From Bacteroidales bacterium (GTDB lineage Bacteria > Bacteroidota > Bacteroidia > Bacteroidales > JALTDM01), in NCBI GenBank assembly GCA_026996635.1, contig JALWKH010000154.1, positions 1 to 5,263 of the forward strand: 5,263 nt of DNA, read 5' to 3'. A program made the translations under genes and the position numbers. The notes under the pieces were generated by a model. That model saw only the letters and a list, made by a program, of their open reading frames with translations, had not been told where the DNA came from and ran no database searches. Every line of letters starts with the position of its first letter. Position 1 is the first letter of the stretch. Below, in pieces: positions 1-5,263 of this stretch.

Positions 1-978
1 CTCATTGAGATGACAATAAAAGAATTTAATACACAAGACACTGTAGAAGTTTCATCTGACGAAACCACCAAAGCATACAAACCCGACAACGAAGAACAAT
101 CGCCCGATACGGTTGAAATAGGCTTCGGTAATTTTAAGATGATAGTTATTGACAACCCCGACCATTCAATAGTAAAAATGTATTCGGAAAAAAACGGCAA
201 CGACACTACAAAAAAAGTTATTTTCGAATCATCGGAAGAACAAGAAACAGAACCGGCAGAACAGGAAGAAGATTATGATGATGACAGCAATACCTCAGCA
301 ACTCCGGAAAAAACAATAAAATTCAGGTTCAAAAAAAGTGATGAAAAGGAATTTGAAGCAGATTGGGCAGGTGTTGAACTTGGAATAAACACCTGGTATA
401 ACGGCAACAATTTTGATATGCCTGCCGGATACGGCAACATGGAACTGAATTACGGCAAATCTTGGTTTTTCAACATAAATGCACTTCAATACAAAGTAGG
501 ACTGATAAAAGACAATCTGGGTTTTGTAACCGGTTTGGGATTCGGGTTCAGCAACTACAGATTCCTGAAAAGCAGCCTTACACTTCCCAATCCGGACACA
601 GCAATAGGTGTCATTGACACAAGCTATGATTATGTAAAAAGCAAATTGCAAACAACATATTTGCGCCTGCCACTTTTTATGGAAATTAAATTGCCTGAAA
701 AAAGTAACTTTCACATTATGGTCGGTGCTATAGGACAATTACTCATAGGTTCACATACCAAATATGTTTACTACACAAACAATAATTTTATAAAAAACAG
801 ATCAACAGTAAAAAGCCACAACATAACATATCTAAATATGCTGAATTACTCCCTGTCCGTAAGAATAGGAATAGAAAATGTAACAATCTTTATGGATTAC
901 GGAATGTTACCGGTATTTAAAACCAACAGGGGACCCGAAGTTTATCCCGTTAATTTCGGTATAAATTTAACGTTTTAA
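1..978 (+). CDS. PorT-like outer-membrane beta-barrel protein, 5' end outside window
   Basis: The frame is open from the first base of the window. The first ATG, at position 10, gives 322 residues with no signal peptide, although the rest is clearly an exported barrel. I therefore infer that the true start and signal peptide lie upstream. Numbered from that ATG: residues 1-70 are a soluble segment with a short beta-like stretch (EIGFGNFKMIVID, 36-48); 74-93 are a very acidic Glu/Asp linker; about 115-322 are the barrel. The barrel has alternating hydrophobic and aromatic strands, including WAGVELGINTWY (119-130), MELNYGKSWFFNINALQYK (144-162) and VTGLGFGFSNYRF (173-185). It ends in INLTF, a C-terminal aromatic residue typical of outer-membrane insertion signals. 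This pattern matches the outer-membrane beta-barrel family common in Bacteroidota, often labelled PorT-like. Ligand and function are unknown. The next gene on the same strand starts 56 bp downstream. Confidence 0.8.
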   Translation, partial: LIEMTIKEFNTQDTVEVSSDETTKAYKPDNEEQSPDTVEIGFGNFKMIVIDNPDHSIVKMYSEKNGNDTTKKVIFESSEEQETEPAEQEEDYDDDSNTSATPEKTIKFRFKKSDEKEFEADWAGVELGINTWYNGNNFDMPAGYGNMELNYGKSWFFNINALQYKVGLIKDNLGFVTGLGFGFSNYRFLKSSLTLPNPDTAIGVIDTSYDYVKSKLQTTYLRLPLFMEIKLPEKSNFHIMVGAIGQLLIGSHTKYVYYTNNNFIKNRSTVKSHNITYLNMLNYSLSVRIGIENVTIFMDYGMLPVFKTNRGPEVYPVNFGINLTF

Positions 979-1034
979 TGAAAATCACACATTTTTTGTG
1001 GTTTACAAACATGAAATTATAAAAAACTAAACTG

Positions 1035-1412
1035 ATGAAAACAAATTTTTTTAAAGGTACTGCACAATTAAGTATGCTATTTTTTTCAATATTCTTTCTT
1101 TGTACCACCATTACAAAAGCACAATCAAAAAATAGTCTTCCTGTGGACTCATTAAAGAAAATCACTATAGTTTACCAAAAGCCCGTAAACACTGAAGCAA
1201 CCTATTTAGGGTCAATAAAAGTTCCCGAAAAATTTGTATTTTTTCACGGAAATAAAAATCTAAAGGAAGAAACTATTGCAGAATTGAAAAAACAAGCCGA
1301 AGAAAAAGGCGGTAATATTGTATATGTTAATAATTATACAACAAACGGATTAGGATTGATTTTCACAAGAACCGTATATGCTTGTGTGTATAAACTCAAA
1401 CAGGAAAAATAA
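1035..1412 (+). CDS. small exported protein of unknown function
   Basis: This 125-residue protein has a clear Sec signal peptide: basic start MKTNFFK, hydrophobic core at about 12-26, and a signal peptidase I type site after TKA at residue 29, followed by Gln. The Cys at 23 lies within the hydrophobic core without a proper lipobox, so a lipoprotein is unlikely. The mature part is about 95 residues. It has beta-like segments (ITIVYQ, ATYLGSI, FVFFHG), a helix with the pattern ELKKQAEEKGGNIVYVNNY (about 84-102), and a final strand (TRTVYACVYKLK). An Ala-rich helix followed by Gly-Gly-Asn and a strand recalls the small YbjQ- or RcsF-like fold, but this is only a resemblance in pattern and I do not assign a family. 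It probably acts in the periplasm. No good promoter is visible in the 56-bp gap before it, so co-transcription with the barrel gene is plausible. Confidence 0.72.
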   Translation: MKTNFFKGTAQLSMLFFSIFFLCTTITKAQSKNSLPVDSLKKITIVYQKPVNTEATYLGSIKVPEKFVFFHGNKNLKEETIAELKKQAEEKGGNIVYVNNYTTNGLGLIFTRTVYACVYKLKQEK

Positions 1413-1429
1413 TTTTTAAAATAAATAAA

Positions 1430-1437
1430 TATATTTG
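1430..1437 (+). promoter_or_regulatory. candidate Bacteroidota -7 promoter element
   Basis: TATATTTG matches the TAnnTTTG -7 consensus of the Bacteroidota housekeeping sigma factor exactly. It ends 28 bp before the ATG at 1466, which would give a leader of about 20 nt. No TTTG -33 element is visible at the expected spacing upstream. The region is very AT-rich, so a chance match is possible. Confidence 0.35.
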
Positions 1438-1465
1438 TCAGATAAACAATAAAAAAGATAACAAT

Positions 1466-1666
1466 ATGAACTCAAAAAAAATCGTAGGTTACACGTTGGC
1501 AATAATGGTGGTAATAGTTACAGTAGTTGCCATACTCGCTATTTGGGATATAATTGATTTGCAGAATGTTACGGCTAAACTGATTAAGTCGCTCATTATA
1601 ATATTCTTCTCCTCCGTGGTAATACTTTTTATTTACGGAGTTGTAATGAAAGAAGGCGGAAATTAG
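1466..1666 (+). CDS. small membrane protein with two transmembrane segments
   Basis: This 66-residue protein is not recognised as a known family. It starts MNSKKIVGYT and has a first hydrophobic segment at about residues 7-27 (IVGYTLAIMVVIVTVVAILAI). A short polar loop with DIIDLQNVTAK (28-38) follows, then a second hydrophobic segment at about 40-61 (LIKSLIIIFFSSVVILFIYGVV). The tail is MKEGGN. It is most likely an inner-membrane hairpin protein with both ends in the cytoplasm, since Lys residues sit at the N-terminus and after the second segment. It lies 53 bp after the preceding gene and has an exact TAnnTTTG element in front, so it may have its own promoter. Its stop codon is 5 bp from the stop of the convergent hemerythrin-like gene. 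Coding status rests on the membrane topology pattern, the sensible start and the A-rich leader. No function can be given. Confidence 0.65.
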   Translation: MNSKKIVGYTLAIMVVIVTVVAILAIWDIIDLQNVTAKLIKSLIIIFFSSVVILFIYGVVMKEGGN

Positions 1667-1671
1667 GATTT

Positions 1672-2082
1672 TTATTTCCAACACTCGTTGAAATTATTTT
1701 TCTTGATAAGTTTTATGTAAGAAACAAACCATTCGCGAAGGTAAGAGTGTAAGTTTTTGCAGCATTCCAATTGATTTGATGATGTAAAATTTTTATAACA
1801 TTCTTTTACTTTTTCCAAAAGTTCGGTGTGTAGTTTTTTATGTAACTCATATTTGTTTTTGTCGCAATCTATCAGATTGATATCCTTTTCTATCATATAA
1901 TGTTCTATATAAAAAATGATTTCGAAGAAAATATCGTGAATGTTTTTTCTGCAACCTTTGTTTATGGCATCTGCAAGTTTGTTGATAATGGTCACAAACC
2001 TTTTGTGCTGGTCGTCGAGCAATGTATTTGATGTAATATATTCTTTTTTCCACAAAATATATTCAATTTCTTTTGAAGCCAT
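1672..2082 (-). CDS. hemerythrin-like protein (degenerate bacteriohemerythrin)
   Basis: From the ATG at 2082 this is a 136-residue single-domain protein, the usual length for bacteriohemerythrins, which bind O2 at a di-iron site in a four-helix bundle. The frame can be extended 6 codons to a TTG at 2100. I prefer the ATG because family members usually begin just before the Trp at residue 11. Numbered from the ATG, the visible ligand motifs are: His26 in LLDDQHKRF; His61 and Glu65 in HYMIE (HxxxE); His81 and His85 in HKKLH (HxxxH). The last motif of the family, HxxxxD after a Trp, reads WFVSYIKLIKK here, so Tyr122 and Lys127 replace the His and Asp. There are six Cys residues, including a CC pair at 107-108. 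The fold assignment is firm. Normal O2 binding is doubtful because one iron ligand and one bridging carboxylate are missing. The gene lies downstream of the clpX terminator, so it is probably a separate unit. Confidence 0.82.
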   Translation of the reverse strand: MASKEIEYILWKKEYITSNTLLDDQHKRFVTIINKLADAINKGCRKNIHDIFFEIIFYIEHYMIEKDINLIDCDKNKYELHKKLHTELLEKVKECYKNFTSSNQLECCKNLHSYLREWFVSYIKLIKKNNFNECWK

Positions 2083-2140
2083 AACAATATTTTTGGGCAA
2101 AAAAATAAAAGAAAGAAAAACAGGATAATGACAAAAGTCA

Positions 2141-2174
2141 ATAAAAATAAAAAAGGGGCTTTTTTGTGCCCCTT
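2141..2174 (-). terminator. rho-independent terminator of clpX
   Basis: Read on the minus strand, a perfect 7-bp stem AAGGGGC/GCCCCTT (2174-2168 with 2159-2153) encloses an 8-nt A-rich loop. A long T-rich tail (TTTTTTTATTTTTATT, including the end of the stem) follows. It begins 5 bp after the clpX stop codon. This is the clearest intrinsic terminator in the window, and it separates clpX from the hemerythrin-like gene. Confidence 0.88.
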
Positions 2175-2179
2175 ATGTT

Positions 2180-3400
2180 TTATGAAACCTTTGCGGTATT
2201 TTCCACACGCTGCTTGGCATAATCAATGTTTATAACAAATTTTTTCTTCTTTGAAGAAGGTGCTTCAAACATCGCATCATTCATTATTTTTTCGAGTATC
2301 GTCCTTAAACCTCTGGCACCGAGTTTGTTCTCCATTGCTTTTTCTACCACATAATCAATCACTTCATCTTCAAAAACCAATTCTACCCCATCCAACTTAA
2401 ACAAATGCTTATATTGCTTTATCAATGAATTTTTGGGCTTCAATAGAATTTCTTTCAATGCCTCTTTGTCCAAAGGATGTAAGAATGTCAGCACAGGCAT
2501 ACGGCCTATTAGTTCGGGGATAAGTCCGTATGTCTTCAGGTCTTGGTGTGTGATATATTGCAAGAAATTTTCTTTATCGACTTTTTGCACTTCTTGCGAC
2601 GCTTTAAAGCCTACGGCTTTAGTATTCATTCGCCTTGCAATGATTTTTTCTATTCCGTCAAAAGCACCACCTGCTATGAAAAGTATGTTTTTTGTGTTTA
2701 CTTGGATAAATTTTTGCTCGGGATGTTTTCTTCCTCCTTGCGGCGGAACATTAACAATCGTACCTTCAAGCAATTTGAGTAATCCTTGTTGCACACCTTC
2801 ACCGGAAACATCGCGGGTTATGGAAGGATTATCACTTTTTCTTGCAATTTTGTCTATTTCGTCAATGAACACTATTCCTCTTTCCGCCCTCGCTACATTA
2901 TAATCGGCAGCCTGCAACAACCGGCTCAAAATGGACTCGACATCTTCGCCGACATATCCCGCCTCGGTAAACACCGTTGCATCAACAATGGTAAAAGGAA
3001 CACTCAACAGTTTGGCAATGGTTTGGGCAAGCAAAGTTTTTCCAGTACCGGTTTCGCCAACCATTATTATATTGGACTTGTCAATTTCTATATCGCCCGA
3101 ACTGCCGGAATTTATCCTTTTGTAATGATTGTAAACAGCAACGGAAATTACTTTTTTTGCTTCTTCTTGCCCGATTACATACTGATCCAGGAAAGCCTTG
3201 ATTTCTTTGGGCTTTGGTATTTCCAATTTCTCATCTATTCCTGCAACACCTTTTACCCTTCCGCTTGAAATTTCTTCTTGCAAAATATCATATGCGGCTG
3301 TAATACAATTATCACAAATGTTTGCTTCCAGCCCGCTAATCATAAAATTCACTTCATTTTCACTTCTTCCGCAAAAAGAACATTTTCTTTTTCCCTTCAT
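2180..3400 (-). CDS. clpX: ATP-dependent Clp protease ATP-binding subunit ClpX
   Basis: ClpX is the AAA+ unfoldase that recognises tagged or misfolded substrates, unfolds them and threads them into ClpP in the cytoplasm. The 406-residue length is normal. The N-terminal zinc-binding domain has Cys7, Cys10, Cys29 and Cys32. The AAA+ domain shows: Walker A GETGTGKT (115-122); the GYVG pore loop (148-151); Walker B VFIDE (177-181); the RKH loop (224-226); the arginine-finger region PELIGRMP (295-302, Arg300); and sensor 2 GARGLR (361-366, Arg363). The ClpP-docking loop reads VGF (263-265) where IGF is classical, a conservative change. Glu116 in Walker A sits where Pro is common. The start ATG follows the clpP stop by 9 bp, and the gap contains AGGAAG, a Shine-Dalgarno-like sequence. 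This argues for co-transcription and coupled expression with clpP. The tail is short and Lys-rich (SSKKKK, 382-387) and ends AKVS. The gene appears intact. Confidence 0.98.
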   Translation of the reverse strand: MKGKRKCSFCGRSENEVNFMISGLEANICDNCITAAYDILQEEISSGRVKGVAGIDEKLEIPKPKEIKAFLDQYVIGQEEAKKVISVAVYNHYKRINSGSSGDIEIDKSNIIMVGETGTGKTLLAQTIAKLLSVPFTIVDATVFTEAGYVGEDVESILSRLLQAADYNVARAERGIVFIDEIDKIARKSDNPSITRDVSGEGVQQGLLKLLEGTIVNVPPQGGRKHPEQKFIQVNTKNILFIAGGAFDGIEKIIARRMNTKAVGFKASQEVQKVDKENFLQYITHQDLKTYGLIPELIGRMPVLTFLHPLDKEALKEILLKPKNSLIKQYKHLFKLDGVELVFEDEVIDYVVEKAMENKLGARGLRTILEKIMNDAMFEAPSSKKKKFVINIDYAKQRVENTAKVS

Positions 3401-3409
3401 ATCTTCCTG

Positions 3410-4087
3410 TTATTTTCCTTTCCTTACCAACACTTCGTCAATCATACCGTATTTTACGGCTTCTTCTGCAGTCATCCAAAAATCACGATCCGCATCTTTT
3501 TCAATTTGTTTAACTGTCTTGCCCGTATGCTGCGAAATTATTTCGTAAAGTTCTTTCTTTAGTTTTATTATTTCCCTAGCTGTAATTTCAATATCAACGG
3601 CTTGTCCTTCAACACCTCCCATTGGTTGATGTATCATCACACGGGAATGTTTAAGTGCAGACCTTTTTCCTTTTTCGCCTGCACACAGCAAAATAGCACC
3701 CATAGATGCCGCTATCCCGGTACAAATAGTTGCCACATCCGAAGAGATATATTGCATTGTATCGTAAATTCCCAATCCTGCATATACGGATCCTCCGGGA
3801 GTATTCAAATAAATTTGAATGTCTTTATTCGGATCGGTAGATTCCAAAAAGAGCAACTGTGCCTGAACAACATTTGACACATAATCGTCAATCGGAACTC
3901 CCAAGAAAATTATTCTGTCCATCATAAGCCTTGAGAACACGTCCATTGTGGCAATATTCAAAGACCTTTCTTCTATAATCATAGGAGAAATGTAACTGTT
4001 TACAAAAGCAGCATATTTATCAAGTGTTGTTCCGCTTACCCCCAAATGTTTGGTAGCATACTTATAAAATTCGTCTTGTTTTTTCAT
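3410..4087 (-). CDS. clpP: ATP-dependent Clp protease proteolytic subunit ClpP
   Basis: ClpP is the serine peptidase that forms the two-ring proteolytic chamber; with ClpX it degrades unfolded substrates in the cytoplasm. The 225-residue protein contains the full catalytic triad: Ser128 in GIAASMGA, His153 in VMIHQPMGG, and Asp202 in DADRDFW. Each is exactly 30 residues later than in Bacillus subtilis ClpP (98, 123, 172), so this protein has a 30-residue N-terminal extension. That extension (MKKQDEFYKYATKHLGVSGT...) is usual in Bacteroidota ClpP. Other conserved parts include DRIIFLG (57-63), LNTPGGSVYAG (94-104) and the C-terminal EEAVKYGMIDEVL (208-220). The start is ATG at 4087 with an A/T-rich leader and no Shine-Dalgarno sequence. 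A terminator separates it from tig upstream, and clpX follows after 9 bp, giving a clpP-clpX unit. Confidence 0.98.
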   Translation of the reverse strand: MKKQDEFYKYATKHLGVSGTTLDKYAAFVNSYISPMIIEERSLNIATMDVFSRLMMDRIIFLGVPIDDYVSNVVQAQLLFLESTDPNKDIQIYLNTPGGSVYAGLGIYDTMQYISSDVATICTGIAASMGAILLCAGEKGKRSALKHSRVMIHQPMGGVEGQAVDIEITAREIIKLKKELYEIISQHTGKTVKQIEKDADRDFWMTAEEAVKYGMIDEVLVRKGK

Positions 4088-4113
4088 ATCAGGTAATTTT
4101 TTAATTCACTTTG

Positions 4114-4121
4114 TAAAGGTA
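4114..4121 (-). promoter_or_regulatory. weak candidate -7 element for clpPX
   Basis: On the minus strand TACCTTTA matches 7 of 8 positions of the Bacteroidota TAnnTTTG motif and lies 26 bp before the clpP ATG. It sits just after the tig terminator, where a separate clpP promoter would be expected. The only nearby TTTG (4137-4134) is 12 bp upstream, closer than the usual spacing, so the call is weak. Confidence 0.22.
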
Positions 4122-4134
4122 AAAAATATTTTTC

Positions 4135-4175
4135 AAAAAAAGGTATTTCCGAACCTTACGTCCGAAAATACCTTT
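4135..4175 (-). terminator. rho-independent terminator after tig
   Basis: On the minus strand a long stem begins at 4175: 10 continuous base pairs (AAAGGTATTT at 4139-4148 on the plus strand pairs with 4166-4175). It continues with two single mismatches and two more 2-bp segments to a 5-nt loop at 4155-4159. A run of seven T follows (4141-4135). It lies about 30 bp past the tig stop codon, so transcription of tig probably ends, at least partly, before clpP. Confidence 0.75.
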
Positions 4176-4204
4176 CTTACAAATTCAAAGGATATATAAC
4201 TAAC

Positions 4205-4675
4205 TTATTTTGTTACTCCTTTTACTTTTTGATCATACAATTTTTCCAATTCGCCGAAACTTATTGCCTTTTCTTCAGGTTTATTTTTTTCAAGAAGTGC
4301 ATTAACGATTTTATCCCAAGCTACAGCCATAAATATTTGATTGTAAAGATTTTCATCTTTGTAAAGAGATTCTTTGACTTGATTTATTAATTCTTCGTTA
4401 CCTTCAAACGTCGTAATGCCGTATTGAACCAAGTAACCTTTTGCATACTCTGTATAAAGATTATCAATATCTTCTTCGGTTACTTTTACCTCCAACTTCT
4501 TCAATAAATGGTCAACAATTATGTCTAGCTTGAGAGATTTAAGAGTTTCTTCCCAGTATTTGTCAATATCTTCTTGCTTGTTACCTCTTTCCAGCAAGTA
4601 TCTTTTTAGAAAATCTTCAGGTAATTTAATATCTATTTTAGTAAGAAGATATTCTTCCAATTCTTTGCGGAACAA
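4205..4675 (-). CDS. tig: trigger factor, C-terminal domain (fragment in shifted frame)
   Basis: This is the 156-residue C-terminal part of trigger factor, the helical domain that cradles nascent chains on the ribosome. Recognisable family features are EEYLLTKIDIKLPEDFLKRYL (split: EEYLLTKI at 7-14, KLPEDFLKRYLLE from 18), then long charged helices with DIIVDHLLKKLEVKVTEEDI and a final segment ending in the C-terminal helix. The listed start is a TTG at 4675. It is unlikely to be a genuine start: the frame is open back to 4708, and the upstream codons, not just those from TTG, read AKDLFRKELEE in register with the family. This frame is -1 relative to the N-terminal fragment, which it overlaps at 4633-4675. 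The two pieces are one gene broken by an 11-bp tandem duplication, or are joined by frameshifting. An intrinsic terminator follows the stop codon. Confidence 0.85.
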   Translation of the reverse strand: MFRKELEEYLLTKIDIKLPEDFLKRYLLERGNKQEDIDKYWEETLKSLKLDIIVDHLLKKLEVKVTEEDIDNLYTEYAKGYLVQYGITTFEGNEELINQVKESLYKDENLYNQIFMAVAWDKIVNALLEKNKPEEKAISFGELEKLYDQKVKGVTK

Positions 4676-5263
4676 GTCTTTGGCAAGTCTTTCACCTCCT
4701 TTTTCCCCTCATTCTTTTCTCCTGTCTCTGCATTCTTCTTATCCTTTTCCACATCAATTTCCATTGACTCACCTTTCTTCAGAGCCTTAAATTCATTGCT
4801 TTTATCGTCGGAAGTAAAACTGTCTTGAATAAAAGGTACATTTTCTATTTTCAGCGGTTCTGATTTTTCCGGGTCACTTATTTCTTCCAGCACACCGTAA
4901 ACCACTGCTCTATCGGTTTCTCTCTCATCAACTTCTTTCCAATCTCCGAATTGCTGCTTGTAAAGTTTTATCCTGGTTTCAATATCTTCATCAGTTACTT
5001 CTACTTTATAAAGTGGAATTTCTATTTTTTCTTTTTCAGGATCAAAATCAATTTCTGGTCTGAGTAAAACATCAAAATAAAATTCAAACTTATCCGGATT
5101 TTTGAAATCTGCTATGTTTTTATGGTTAGCTGATGATATGGGATTAAGTACAACGTCAACATCTTTCAAATAATCACCAAGTGCGGATGAAATCTTTTTT
5201 TCAATAACTTCACCCAAAACACTTTCTCCCACTCTTTTTTCAATTAAGCTCAAAGGTGCCAGT
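4633..5263 (-). CDS. tig: trigger factor, N-terminal and PPIase-start portion, 5' end outside window, frameshifted 3' end
   Basis: Trigger factor is the ribosome-associated chaperone that meets nascent chains. The frame is open through the right edge of the window (codons for L-A-P precede LSLIEKRVGESVLGEV), so the extreme N-terminus with the ribosome-binding motif lies outside. Numbered from the TTG at 5253 (not a real start): residues 1-60 match the end of the ribosome-binding domain (EKRVGESVLGEVIEKKI, FEFYFDVLLRPEIDF). Residues 86-110 match the linker helix (EVTDEDIETRIKLYKQQFGDW). Residues 114-170 match the first part of the FKBP-like PPIase domain (AVVYGVLEE, FKALKKGESMEIDVEK). After residue 172 the family match stops and a Lys/Glu/Asn-rich run follows (KKNAETGEKNEGKKEV). 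From about 190 the frame is wrong (PKTCSAKNWKNIFLLK, then stop). Normal members have several tens more PPIase and linker residues here. The gene is probably a pseudogene or a sequencing or assembly error; genuine frameshifting is less likely. Confidence 0.85.
   Translation of the reverse strand, partial: LAPLSLIEKRVGESVLGEVIEKKISSALGDYLKDVDVVLNPISSANHKNIADFKNPDKFEFYFDVLLRPEIDFDPEKEKIEIPLYKVEVTDEDIETRIKLYKQQFGDWKEVDERETDRAVVYGVLEEISDPEKSEPLKIENVPFIQDSFTSDDKSNEFKALKKGESMEIDVEKDKKNAETGEKNEGKKEVKDLPKTCSAKNWKNIFLLK
4673..4694. repeat. 11-bp tandem duplication that breaks the tig frame
   Basis: On the plus strand CAAGTCTTTGG (4673-4683) is followed directly by CAAGTCTTTCA (4684-4694), so 9 of 11 bases repeat in tandem. 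Removing one 11-bp unit gives the minus-strand codons for V-K-D-L-F-R-K-E-L-E-E-Y and restores a single tig frame. The length, 11 bp, is exactly what shifts the frame by -1. Confidence 0.8.
4692..4745 (-). other. purine-rich low-complexity segment inside tig
   Basis: The minus strand here is almost entirely A and G. It codes for a Lys/Glu/Asn/Gly-rich run that has no counterpart in trigger factors. It uses GAG, GGG and GTG codons, while the flanking tig sequence mostly uses GAA and A/T-ending codons. It contains AAGGAGGTGA (4701-4692), a 10-base match to the complement of the 16S rRNA 3' end. It replaces the end of the PPIase domain and the following linker. Confidence 0.5.

Noticed and set aside
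295..738. 147-codon minus-strand frame opposite the barrel gene
   Set aside because: It is antisense to a well-supported barrel gene, and its composition is that of a shadow frame.
982..1004. Inverted repeat AAATCACA/TGTGGTTT just after the barrel gene
   Set aside because: The 8-bp stem includes one T-G pair and no T-rich tail follows, so I did not call it a terminator.
2083..2100. TTG start for the hemerythrin-like gene at 2100
   Set aside because: The ATG at 2082 gives the usual distance to the conserved Trp and LDxQH motif, and there is no ribosome-binding sequence favouring the TTG.
2132..2139. GACTTTTG on the minus strand as a -7 element for the hemerythrin-like gene
   Set aside because: It lacks the first T of TAnnTTTG and has no spaced TTTG upstream, where the clpX terminator hairpin lies.
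2433..2903. Long open frames on the plus strand opposite clpX, the longest 156 codons
   Set aside because: They lie wholly antisense to a clearly intact clpX and show no domain, signal or plausible start of their own.
4521..4790. Ser/Pro-rich 89-codon plus-strand frame opposite tig
   Set aside because: It arises from the pyrimidine-rich strand of the low-complexity tig segment and is antisense to recognisable trigger factor sequence.
1..5263. A novel defence, mobile or multi-gene system
   Set aside because: The genes are housekeeping proteolysis genes plus ordinary envelope and hemerythrin-like genes. I see no transposase, integrase, CRISPR repeats, nuclease or toxin-antitoxin pair.

Overview
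This 5.26 kb window is low in GC and almost certainly comes from a member of the Bacteroidota (Bacteroidales-like). The reasons are: a ClpP with the roughly 30-residue N-terminal extension usual in that phylum; a PorT-type outer-membrane beta-barrel protein with a phenylalanine C-terminus; an exact TAnnTTTG promoter-like element; and A-rich rather than Shine-Dalgarno leaders before most genes.

Left part, plus strand (1-1666): the 3' end of an outer-membrane beta-barrel gene cut by the window edge, then a small exported protein of about 125 residues, then a 66-residue protein with two membrane segments. None of these three can be given a precise biochemical role. Right part, minus strand (read from 5263 down to 1672): trigger factor (tig), a terminator, clpP, clpX (9 bp after clpP), a strong terminator, then a single-domain hemerythrin-like protein. 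The two strands converge at 1664-1674, with only 5 bp between the stop codons.

The tig-clpP-clpX block is the classic bacterial protein-quality-control cluster: a ribosome-bound chaperone for nascent chains, then the proteolytic chamber and its AAA+ unfoldase. ClpP and ClpX look fully intact, with all catalytic, zinc, nucleotide-binding and pore residues present. tig is not intact. Its reading frame is broken by a near-perfect 11-bp tandem duplication (9 of 11 bases identical). The end of the PPIase domain and the following linker seem to be missing, replaced by a short purine-rich, Lys/Glu-rich stretch.

I see no evidence for a new multi-gene system. The observations most worth checking are the broken tig gene, and a hemerythrin-like protein that keeps five of the seven di-iron ligands but has Tyr and Lys where the last His and Asp should be. 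There is no gene-free stretch longer than 300 bases, and I see no RNA gene, insertion sequence or CRISPR array.
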